Below, one piece after another: positions 1 to 6,924 of a stretch of DNA of 20,639 bases (positions are counted from its first letter, which is position 1; each line of letters starts with the position of its first letter). Origin of the DNA: Armatimonadota bacterium (GTDB lineage: Bacteria; Armatimonadota; JAAZEB01). Under the pieces are notes generated by a model. The model did no database searches. It was not told the DNA's origin and was given only the letters and a program-made list of their open reading frames with translations. Where the stretch lies: contig DUUU01000203.1 in NCBI GenBank assembly GCA_012841485.1, positions 1-20,639 on the forward strand, written 5' to 3'. Made by a program: the position numbers and the translations under genes.

Positions 1-65
1 CCGCGCGCGAGCGCGCGCTGATCCTGGCGGGGAACATCCGCCGGCTGATGGAGGGAGCGCGATGA
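1..65 (+). CDS. C-terminal end of an amidohydrolase-family protein (partial)
   Basis: The frame ending in TGA at 63-65 is open back to the window edge and encodes about 20 residues ending in ILAGNIRRLMEGAR. Amidohydrolase_2-type TIM-barrel hydrolases commonly end with an ILGGNA-RRLL-like helix, so this is probably the tail of such an enzyme. Its stop overlaps the next start as ATGA (62-65), which suggests translational coupling of two related hydrolases in one operon. The fragment is too short to say anything about substrate. Confidence 0.55.
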   Translation, partial: ARERALILAGNIRRLMEGAR

Positions 66-850
66 TCCCACTACACCGAAAGTGCCTTCTGGGCGAGCGC
101 CTCACCGGCGAGGTGCTTCTGGACTGCCACGCGCACATCGGCCGGCACGCCGACTACGTCATCCCGGATGGCGAGCCGGAGGCCCTGGTGGCGGAGATGC
201 GCCGGCTGAACATCCGCGGCGCGTTCCTCTTCCAGTTCGCCGGGGTGCAGACCGGCGAGGTGGCTTACGGCAACAACCTGGTCGCGGACGCCTGCCGGCG
301 CGTGCCCGGGCGCTTCCTCGGCCTGGCGATGGTCAACCCCCTCTTCGAGCGCGACGTCCTGCCCGAGCTGGAACGCTGCTGCGACCTCGGCTTTGTCGGG
401 ATCAAACTGATCAACCGCTACCAGGGCTATCCCGACGACGGCCCGCTCCTCGATCTCATCTGCGGCTTCGCGCACGAGCACCGGATGCCGATTCTGAACC
501 ACTCGTGGGGGGCCCCGCTGGAGGAGCGGTTGCGGCGCTACCCGAACGCGCAGTTCATCACGGGGCACTGGGACCCAGGGCGGGCCTCGCTGGTCAGGGA
601 GTACAACAACCTCTGGATCTGCACCTGCCTGCCGATTCCCCACGAGGCGTTCGAACGCGGGATGCGCGAACTGCGGCCCGACCGTGTGCTGTGGGGTTCC
701 GACATGAGCGACCTGAACTTCGGCTGCGGGTTGGGCCCTATTCTCCTCGCGCGCGTGAGCGATGAGATCAAGCGCCGCGTCCTTGGGCTCAACATGCGCG
801 AGCTGCTGCAGATCTCCGGGATTCCCGAGCCCCCGCCCTGGCCCGCGTAG
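62..850 (+). CDS. Amidohydrolase_2-type metal-dependent hydrolase
   Basis: A 262-residue cytoplasmic protein with no signal peptide. It shows the amidohydrolase-superfamily metal ligands in order: D21-C-H23-A-H25 at the end of strand 1, K115 in GIKL, H147 in ILNHSW, H169 in ITGHWDPG and D214 in LWGSDMSD. The family hydrolyses or decarboxylates C-N, C-O or C-C bonds on small molecules, and the Amidohydro_2 branch includes lactonases and decarboxylases. The substrate cannot be read from sequence. The start is the ATG inside the ATGA overlap with the preceding hydrolase gene, so the two are probably co-translated. An aminotransferase follows after 154 nt, so both may belong to one amino-sugar or small-molecule pathway (inference). 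The length is normal for the compact members of the family. Confidence 0.88.
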   Translation: MIPLHRKCLLGERLTGEVLLDCHAHIGRHADYVIPDGEPEALVAEMRRLNIRGAFLFQFAGVQTGEVAYGNNLVADACRRVPGRFLGLAMVNPLFERDVLPELERCCDLGFVGIKLINRYQGYPDDGPLLDLICGFAHEHRMPILNHSWGAPLEERLRRYPNAQFITGHWDPGRASLVREYNNLWICTCLPIPHEAFERGMRELRPDRVLWGSDMSDLNFGCGLGPILLARVSDEIKRRVLGLNMRELLQISGIPEPPPWPA

Positions 851-1004
851 GCGGCGATGGGCCGTACCTCGCGCGTTTGTGGCAAGAAGGCGAACGCCCG
901 CGTGTTGGCGAACTCCTACCCACTGCGGGCGGTGGCGGCCGAGTTGCGCGCGGGCAACCCGGCGCGCCTAGCACGCGCGCTTCCTACCGAAGAAGGAGAG
1001 AGCG

Positions 1005-2273
1005 ATGAGCAAGCTGGCGATCCATGGCGGAGAGAAGGCGATCACGCGTCTCCTGGCCCGGCCGTGGCCGGAGCGCGACGAGCGTGAAGAGCAGGCGCTC
1101 GCCGAGGTGGTGCAGAGCGGCATCTGGTGGCGCGGGGGCTATGCCAACGCGGCGGACTCGCAGGTGGGCCGCTTCGAGGATGCTTTCGCGCGCTTTCACG
1201 ACGCGAAGTACTGCGTGGCCGTCACCAACGGCACCCAGGCGATCGAGTGCGCGCTCAAGGCGGCGGGCATCGAGGCGGGCGATGAGGTCCTTGTGCCGGC
1301 GCTCACCTTCGTGGCAAGTGCCACGGCCATCGCCCTCGTGAACGCGGTCCCCGTCTTCGTGGACGTCGATGCCGGTACCTACAACATCGACCCAGACGCC
1401 CTGGAAGCTGCGATCACCGAGAAGACACGCGCTGCCGTGATCGTGCATAACGGCGGCTACCCGTGTGACATGGACCGCATCTTGGAGATTGCGAAGCGCC
1501 GCGGCATCGCCATCATCGAGGATTGCGCGCACGCTCATGGCTCTCAGTGGAAGGGGATCGGGGTGGGAGCGCTCGGGGCGTTGGGCACCTTCAGCTTCCA
1601 GATGGGGAAGACGCTCACTTGCGGCGAGGGCGGCGCCGTCTTGACCAACGATCCGGAGCTGGCAGAGAAGGCCTACTCCTTCCATCACATCGGCCGGCTC
1701 TCCGGCCGGCCCTTCTATGAGTTTCACCGGGTGGCCTCCAACCTGCGCATGACGGAGTTCCAGGGAGCCATTCTTCTATCGCAGCTCTCCCGCCTGGAGG
1801 AGCAAACGGCGCGTCGCGAGCGCAACGCCACCTATCTGGCCAAGGGCCTCAAGGAGATCCCCGGCATCGATCCGATCGAGCGCGATCCCCGGGTGACGCG
1901 CTGGGGTTTCTACTATCTGAACCTCTGCTATCGCCAGGATGAGTTCGATGGCGTGCCGCGCGACCGGTTCCTTCAGGCGATCCAGGCCGAAGGCGTGCCT
2001 ATGGCCGTGGGCGCGCATGGCCAGCCGATCTACCGGAACCCGCTCTTCCAGAGCATGAACTTCGGGCGTACCGGCTGCCCCGTGCGCTGTCCCCTCTATG
2101 GGAAACCGGTGGATTACACGCAAACCGTATGCCCCACCGCAGAGCGCCTCTACGCGACGCAGGCGCTCTCCCTCCCGCACGCGCTCTTCCTTGGCGAGAC
2201 GACCGAGGAGATGGATCTCATCCTGGATGCTATCCGCAAGGTGCGTGCTCACGCCGATGAGCTGAAGAGCTGA
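1005..2273 (+). CDS. DegT/DnrJ/EryC1/StrS-family PLP-dependent aminotransferase
   Basis: A 422-residue fold-type I PLP enzyme of the sugar aminotransferase / AHBA-synthase group. Visible family features are NGTQAIECAL at 75-84 (phosphate-binding region), PALTFVASATA at 98-108, IEDCAHAHGSQW with D173 contacting the pyridine nitrogen, and SFQMGKTLTCGEGG with K202 as the predicted Schiff-base lysine. Such enzymes transaminate keto-sugars or cyclitols, usually with glutamate or glutamine as donor. The start is well supported: AAGGAGAG at 993-1000 lies 4 nt before the ATG. The gene follows two amidohydrolase genes and precedes a secreted glycosidase-like protein, so a role in catabolism or interconversion of an amino sugar or cyclitol is more likely than antibiotic synthesis. 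That is inference, since no nucleotide-sugar enzymes are nearby. All catalytic positions look intact. Confidence 0.9.
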   Translation: MSKLAIHGGEKAITRLLARPWPERDEREEQALAEVVQSGIWWRGGYANAADSQVGRFEDAFARFHDAKYCVAVTNGTQAIECALKAAGIEAGDEVLVPALTFVASATAIALVNAVPVFVDVDAGTYNIDPDALEAAITEKTRAAVIVHNGGYPCDMDRILEIAKRRGIAIIEDCAHAHGSQWKGIGVGALGALGTFSFQMGKTLTCGEGGAVLTNDPELAEKAYSFHHIGRLSGRPFYEFHRVASNLRMTEFQGAILLSQLSRLEEQTARRERNATYLAKGLKEIPGIDPIERDPRVTRWGFYYLNLCYRQDEFDGVPRDRFLQAIQAEGVPMAVGAHGQPIYRNPLFQSMNFGRTGCPVRCPLYGKPVDYTQTVCPTAERLYATQALSLPHALFLGETTEEMDLILDAIRKVRAHADELKS

Positions 2274-2333
2274 TCTCCCGCTGGACCCGCTCGCCGGGCG
2301 TGGTGGGATCACATGCAAGGATGGAGGACCCCG

Positions 2334-5090
2334 ATGGGAACCCGCTACCTCTGGGCCATCGCCCTGATGCTCCTGCTTCCGGTCAAGACAGTGTGCGCCG
2401 ATGTGATTTGGGAGAACGCGGCGATGCGCTTCACCCTCGGCGACGACGCAACCGCCCGTTCGCTCATCGAGCGGGCGACGGGGCGCGAGTTGTGCGCGCC
2501 TCAGGCCAAACTTCCCGCGGCCACCGTTCTGGTGCATGGCAAGGAACATCGCGCCGTCTCCGCGACCCGCGCAGGGGAGCAGCTCCAGCTGCGCTTTGCC
2601 GGCGTGGAGACGATCCTCACCTACGATGTGAGCGTGGAACCGGCGTGGGTTCGCTTCCAACTGAGCAAGATTGAGGGCACGCGCCCGGAGCGCGTGACGC
2701 TGCTCCAGGTGCCCCTCGCCATCACGGAGAACGTCGGCCGCCGGCTCAACATCGCCTGGGATGACAGGACGGCGGTCTGCCTCATGGCCGCGAACCGCCA
2801 GGTGGACTGCGGCGCGTCCGTGCCGAAGGAGTGGGCACGCCTCCGCGCCACCAGCCAGGATACCCCTGGCCCGCGATTGGAGGGTGCGTCGGCAGCGCTT
2901 CTCGTCTCGCCAACCACCGAGATCCGCCCGCTTCTGCGCCGGGCGGCGCACGCCTTCGGGCTGCTAACGAATGAGGCGCCCGACGGCACGCCATCCAAGG
3001 AGAGCGAGGGGGTACGGGGCGCCTACTGGTTCTTCGTCCTGGGCCAGGAGGATGCCGACCGCATGATCGAATACTGCCGGCGATCCGGTATCCGTCAGGT
3101 GCTGCTCTCCAGTGGCTCCTGGTGCGCCTCGCCCGGGCACTACCTTTTCAACCAACAGCGCTTTCCCGATGCCGAGGCGGGTCTGAAGCGCCTCGTCGAT
3201 AAGCTACACGCCGCCGGCATCAAGGTGGGCATGCACACCTTCGTCTCCAAAGTCTCCAAACGCGATCCCTACGTCACTCCGAAGCCCGACCGGCGCTTCT
3301 GGGTCGATCGGAAGAGCACTCTCGCGGCGGCTATCACCGCCGATCAAACGGAGATACGCTGCGCGACCGATCTGCGCGAGTGGCCCGGCAGCCCGGTGGC
3401 GAGGCAAAAGGTATGGGAGGGTGGGGTGATTAAGCACCAGGAGGTCATCCTGGGAGACGAAATCATACAGTACGAGTCGATTGGTCCCGAGGGCCGCTGG
3501 GACACCTTCCTGGGCTGCAAGCGCGGCGCCTGGGGTACGAAGCCCGCGGCGCACCCGGCCGGCGCCGAGGCACTCCACTACGGCGTCGATGGCTGCATCA
3601 ACGGCTACATCATCGATCAAGAGACAGACCTGATCGATGAGGTCGCCGAGCGCCTGGCGGGCATCTTCAACCGTTGCGGCTTCGATATGGTCTACTTCGA
3701 TGGTGGCGAGGATGTGGACCGCACGCGCTTCAACTACTATGCCTCGAACTTCCAGGAGCAGGCGGTGCGCCGCTTCAAGCGCCGGCCCGTGAGCCATATG
3801 GGCACGGTGATGACACACCTCCTCTGGCACTCGTTCTCTCGAAGCTCCACGGTGGATACCTACATCAACACCCTGCACGGCGCCATCGTCGCCGGCGCCT
3901 CCGTCGAGAACTGGCCCACCGTCCGCGGGCACATCGACAAGTCGGTGCGCTACATGCTCTCGATGCGCCAGGACCTGATGCCGGGCGAGCTGGGCTGGTT
4001 CGGGATCTGGCCGAAAGGCCGCGACACCGATGGCCTCCAGTTCGACGAGTTCGAGTACCTGCTGTGCAAATCACTCGCCTATGACGCGCCGGTTTCCCTG
4101 CAAACGAGCTTCGCCGAGATGGAGGCGCACCCGCTGACCCCCGGGCTGTTGGATCTCTTCCGGATCTACGATGGCCTGCGCATGCGCCGCGCCGTTGACG
4201 AGGCCACCCGGAAGCAGCTCGCCGAGCAGGGCAAGGATTTCGCCCTCCTGCTCGCCCCCGGGAAGCCGCCGCGCTTCATTCCTGTGCAACCGCTGGAAAA
4301 GGTGGGCGGCGGCCGCGACGTGCGCGCCTGCGTCGGTGAGGTCGATAACCAGGGCGTGGCCACGATGTGGCACGCCTTCCGAGACGGCGAGCTGCTCCTC
4401 GCTCTCCCCCCGCGCGAGGTTCGCGCGACCGACCTGGAGGGCAAGCCGGTCCGGCTGGCCACCGAAGCCAGCAAGGTCGTCGTTCCCGCGAGGCCAGCCC
4501 GCACGACGCTCTACTTCCCCGGGCGAACCGCGGCGCAAGTGCGCGACCTTCTGGAGCGCGCCACGGTGCGCACCCGCCCGCCGACTCGCATCTTCATCGA
4601 AGCCGAGGCCTATTCCAGGATCGAGGGCGCGATGGCGAAGGGATCGACCGTGGGAATCCGGGAGCCAGAAGCCAATGGCGACGTGATCGTGCCCACGAAG
4701 GCGGCCGACCGTACCCAGCCCCAGCCATGGTACTGCGAATACACCGTGCGCATCCCGCATGACGGGCGATGGACTCTCTGGGCACACGTCCGCTACCCGA
4801 CCGGCTCGGATGACTCCTTCGCCGTGGTCCTCCCCGGCGAGGAACCCACTCTCTCGATGTCCCAGGTGTTGGGGAATTGCGGCAAGAACGATAGGAGATG
4901 GCACTGGACCGGGCGTGGCGGTGGTTCGACCACCCCTCCCCCCGGCGTGCCCATCGCCTTCAACCTGAAGAAGGGGCTCTTCACCTTCCGCATCCACGCG
5001 CGCGAGGGCTCGGCCCTGCCCGAGATGGCGCCCCGCCTGGATCGCCTCTGCCTCAGCGATACCGATACTCCGCCCGACGAGGAGGAGTGA
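2334..5090 (+). CDS. Secreted glycoside-hydrolase-like TIM-barrel protein with CBM-like C-terminus
   Basis: An in-frame ATG exists at 2313, but the ATG at 2334 is preceded by GGAGG (2323-2327) with 6 nt spacing and opens directly with a signal peptide (hydrophobic AIALMLLLPV, likely cleavage after VCA at residue 22). It is therefore the preferred start, giving 918 residues. After a beta-rich N-terminal region a TIM-barrel-like part begins near residue 230 (DADRMIEYCRRSGIRQVLL, GIKVGMHTF). It is interrupted at roughly 330-416 by a beta-rich insert (GDEIIQYESI, GCKRGAWGT, AAHPAGAEALH) and resumes with FDMVYFDGGED near 450-460, whose acids are catalytic candidates. Residues about 750-912 resemble a CBM6/35-type jelly roll (FIEAEAYS, WYCEYTVRIP, IHAREGSALPEMAPRLDRL). 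I cannot assign a GH family. The protein probably acts outside the cytoplasm on a polysaccharide. Confidence 0.72.
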   Translation: MGTRYLWAIALMLLLPVKTVCADVIWENAAMRFTLGDDATARSLIERATGRELCAPQAKLPAATVLVHGKEHRAVSATRAGEQLQLRFAGVETILTYDVSVEPAWVRFQLSKIEGTRPERVTLLQVPLAITENVGRRLNIAWDDRTAVCLMAANRQVDCGASVPKEWARLRATSQDTPGPRLEGASAALLVSPTTEIRPLLRRAAHAFGLLTNEAPDGTPSKESEGVRGAYWFFVLGQEDADRMIEYCRRSGIRQVLLSSGSWCASPGHYLFNQQRFPDAEAGLKRLVDKLHAAGIKVGMHTFVSKVSKRDPYVTPKPDRRFWVDRKSTLAAAITADQTEIRCATDLREWPGSPVARQKVWEGGVIKHQEVILGDEIIQYESIGPEGRWDTFLGCKRGAWGTKPAAHPAGAEALHYGVDGCINGYIIDQETDLIDEVAERLAGIFNRCGFDMVYFDGGEDVDRTRFNYYASNFQEQAVRRFKRRPVSHMGTVMTHLLWHSFSRSSTVDTYINTLHGAIVAGASVENWPTVRGHIDKSVRYMLSMRQDLMPGELGWFGIWPKGRDTDGLQFDEFEYLLCKSLAYDAPVSLQTSFAEMEAHPLTPGLLDLFRIYDGLRMRRAVDEATRKQLAEQGKDFALLLAPGKPPRFIPVQPLEKVGGGRDVRACVGEVDNQGVATMWHAFRDGELLLALPPREVRATDLEGKPVRLATEASKVVVPARPARTTLYFPGRTAAQVRDLLERATVRTRPPTRIFIEAEAYSRIEGAMAKGSTVGIREPEANGDVIVPTKAADRTQPQPWYCEYTVRIPHDGRWTLWAHVRYPTGSDDSFAVVLPGEEPTLSMSQVLGNCGKNDRRWHWTGRGGGSTTPPPGVPIAFNLKKGLFTFRIHAREGSALPEMAPRLDRLCLSDTDTPPDEEE

Positions 5091-5127
5091 CTGGGCATTG
5101 CTTGCTGGCGAAGGCACGCTCTGACGC

Positions 5128-5158
5128 CCGCGCGGTTCTGCTTCGCGGAGCCGCGCGG
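5128..5158. terminator. Possible bidirectional hairpin between convergent genes
   Basis: Arms 5128-5138 and 5148-5158 pair over 11 bp with one G-T wobble around a 9-nt loop. It sits in the 117-nt gap between the convergent secreted TIM-barrel gene and panD. There is no T-tract on either side, so intrinsic termination is uncertain. In DNA this GC-rich such hairpins can also arise by chance. Confidence 0.35.
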
Positions 5159-5207
5159 CGCGTGCCCGGGTTCAAAGAGGAGCGCGTTGGAAGGAGTGCG
5201 GCGAGGG

Positions 5208-5567
5208 TCACGTAGTGAGATGCAGCGTGCCGGCGAAGCGGTTTTGCTCATCGACCAGGATCATCCGAGGCTCCACCGGCTCATCGGTGAGCACGAACGC
5301 CGCGATGATCACCTTATCGCCCACGCGCACGCGGTGTGCCGCCGCGCCATTGACGCAGATGATCCCGCTGCCATGCTCGCCTGGCATCACGTAGGTTTCG
5401 AACCGCTGGCCGTTGTTCACGTTCCAGACGTGGACCTTCTCGCCGGGCACCAGATCGGCCCGCTCGATCAGGTCACGGTCGATGGTGATGCTGCCCACGT
5501 AATCGAGGTCGGCATCGGTCACTGTTGCCCGGTGAATCTTACTCTTGATCACAGTGATGAGACGCAC
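5208..5567 (-). CDS. panD: Aspartate 1-decarboxylase (pyruvoyl-dependent)
   Basis: This enzyme converts L-aspartate to beta-alanine for pantothenate and CoA synthesis. The GTG at 5567 is preferred over the in-frame ATG at 5588. GGGAG (complement of 5576-5580) lies 8 nt before it, and the 119-residue product then aligns with E. coli PanD with a constant +1 offset. The self-processing site YVG|SIT falls at G25-S26, and the conserved residues are K10 (KSKIHR), R55 and Y59 ([10 protein letters not shown]) and N73 (ICVNGAAA). The proenzyme is normally cleaved at Gly-Ser to give the pyruvoyl group. The gene is divergent from aroC and convergent with the upstream glycosidase-like gene. It has its own promoter at 5615-5643. 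The length matches the family. No panB or panC is present in the window. Confidence 0.96.
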   Translation of the reverse strand: MRLITVIKSKIHRATVTDADLDYVGSITIDRDLIERADLVPGEKVHVWNVNNGQRFETYVMPGEHGSGIICVNGAAAHRVRVGDKVIIAAFVLTDEPVEPRMILVDEQNRFAGTLHLTT

Positions 5568-5614
5568 GCTCCATACTCCCTGGGCCATGGATGCACACCC
5601 GCGGCCCAGGGGAA

Positions 5615-5643
5615 ATTATAGCACTGCGTGCCCGCTCCGTCAA
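5615..5643 (-). promoter_or_regulatory. Sigma70-type promoter of panD
   Basis: Read on the minus strand, TTGACG (5638-5643) is followed by a 17-nt spacer and TATAAT (5615-5620). The -10 is preceded by TGC, an extended -10. The predicted transcript starts near 5608 and gives a leader of about 41 nt to the GTG start. This is one of the best promoter matches in the window. Confidence 0.85.
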
Positions 5644-5681
5644 ACGCGGTACGGGGCGGGAGCACCCCCTGCAAGCGGGCG

Positions 5682-5710
5682 TTGACGCTCACCCCCGGCT
5701 GTGATAAGAT
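5682..5710 (+). promoter_or_regulatory. Sigma70-type promoter of aroC, predicting a leaderless mRNA
   Basis: TTGACG (5682-5687), a 17-nt spacer and TAAGAT (5705-5710) preceded by TGA (extended -10). The aroC ATG begins at 5717, only 6 nt after the -10 element, so transcription should start at or within a base or two of the ATG. No Shine-Dalgarno sequence precedes the ATG, which agrees with a leaderless message. It is divergent from the panD promoter; the two -35 elements are about 38 nt apart. Confidence 0.82.
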
Positions 5711-5716
5711 ACGGCT

Positions 5717-6799
5717 ATGGGAAACACCTTCGGGCACGCATTCCGTATCACGACCTGGGGCGAGTCGCACGGCGGGGCTGTCGGCGTCGCCATCGACGGT
5801 TGTCCCCCTGGGATGGAGCTCTCGCTTGAGGAGATCCAGCGCGAGCTAGATCGACGCCGGCCGGGTCAGAGTCAGCTCACGACCCCGCGTCAAGAGGATG
5901 ACCGCGCGCAGATCGTCTCCGGGCTGTTTGAGGGGAAGACGCTGGGAACCCCCATCTGCATCCTGGTCTGGAACAGAGATGCTCGCCCCGAGGCCTACGC
6001 CGACTTTCGAACGATTTACCGGCCCTCCCACGCCGATTTCACCTACCAGGCGAAGTACGGCATCCGCAACTGGCAAGGTGGGGGCCGCGCCAGCGCGCGC
6101 GAGACGATTGGCCGCGTGGCCGCCGGCGCCGTAGCCCGCAAGCTGCTGCGCACCGTTTCGGACACGCGCATCGTCGCCTACGTGCGACAGGTACACACGG
6201 TGACGGCCACCATTGATCCGGAGACGGTGACCGAGGAGAGCGTCGAGGCCACCCCGGTGCGCTGCCCCGACCCTGCGGCGGCGCGCGAGATGATCGCCCG
6301 CATCGAGGCGGCGCGAGAGGAGGGCGACTCGCTCGGTGGGGTGGTCGAGTGCGTGATTCACGGCGCGCCTGCCGGCTGGGGCGAGCCGGTCTTCGATAAG
6401 CTGGATGCCGATCTGGCGAAGGCGATGCTCTCGCTGCCGGCGGCCAAGGGCTTCGAGATCGGTTCCGGATTTGCCGGCGCGCAGCTCAAGGGCTCGGAGC
6501 ACAACGACGCCTTCACCAACGAGGAGGGCCAGGTTCGCACGCGCACCAATCGCTCCGGCGGCATCCAGGGAGGCATCTCCAACGGCCAGCCGATCCTCTT
6601 CCGTGTCGCCTTCAAGCCAACGGCGACCATCTCGCGCGAGCAGGAGAGCGTAGATGAAGCGGGCAACCCGGTGCGCCTCGTCGCTCGGGGCCGCCACGAT
6701 CCCTGTGTTCTCCCCCGCGCGGTGCCCATCGTCGAGGCGATGGCCGCCCTCGTCCTGGCCGACCACTTCCTCCGCCAGCGCGGCCAGTGCGGAGAGTGA
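5717..6799 (+). CDS. aroC: Chorismate synthase
   Basis: This enzyme catalyses the last step of the shikimate pathway, 5-enolpyruvylshikimate-3-phosphate to chorismate, using reduced FMN as a cytoplasmic tetramer. The 360-residue product starts [19 protein letters not shown] as expected for the family. All three family signatures are visible: [18 protein letters not shown] (15-32), [19 protein letters not shown] in the middle, and [16 protein letters not shown] near the C-terminus. The length and the N-terminal alignment fix the ATG at 5717 as the true start. That ATG lies only 6 nt behind a strong -10 element, so the mRNA is probably leaderless. No other aro genes are adjacent, and the divergent partner panD is metabolically unrelated. 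The gene is convergent with the large secreted protein downstream. Confidence 0.97.
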   Translation: MGNTFGHAFRITTWGESHGGAVGVAIDGCPPGMELSLEEIQRELDRRRPGQSQLTTPRQEDDRAQIVSGLFEGKTLGTPICILVWNRDARPEAYADFRTIYRPSHADFTYQAKYGIRNWQGGGRASARETIGRVAAGAVARKLLRTVSDTRIVAYVRQVHTVTATIDPETVTEESVEATPVRCPDPAAAREMIARIEAAREEGDSLGGVVECVIHGAPAGWGEPVFDKLDADLAKAMLSLPAAKGFEIGSGFAGAQLKGSEHNDAFTNEEGQVRTRTNRSGGIQGGISNGQPILFRVAFKPTATISREQESVDEAGNPVRLVARGRHDPCVLPRAVPIVEAMAALVLADHFLRQRGQCGE

Positions 6800-6882
6800 A
6801 GCAGGTTGCGCCCAGGCTGACGCTAGCTCGTGAGAACGAGCAGGACCTCCACCATGCCCTGGCGCACGGCTTTTTGGAAGCG

Positions 6883-6918
6883 TGCCGGTAGCGTCCCCGG
6901 CCGGGGACGCTACCGGCA
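6883..6918. repeat. Perfect 36-bp palindrome between convergent genes
   Basis: The arms 6883-6900 and 6901-6918 are exact reverse complements with no spacer (left arm TGCCGGTAGCGTCCCCGG). The element lies 83 nt after aroC and 6 nt beyond the stop codon of the convergent GH42-like gene. It could act as a bidirectional transcription terminator, although no T-run follows it on either strand. It could equally be a copy of a dispersed REP-like palindrome, or a protein-binding site. The perfection over 18 bp per arm makes chance unlikely. Confidence 0.75.
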
Positions 6919-6924
6919 ACATCC

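Noticed and set aside
4071..5117. 348-codon open frame on the minus strand opposite the secreted TIM-barrel protein
   Set aside because: Overlaps a well-supported signal-peptide protein and shows no domain or ribosome binding site.
5160..5190. GGGTTCAAA resembling a tRNA T-loop
   Set aside because: The flanking bases do not form a T-stem and no acceptor, D-arm or anticodon arm can be folded around it.
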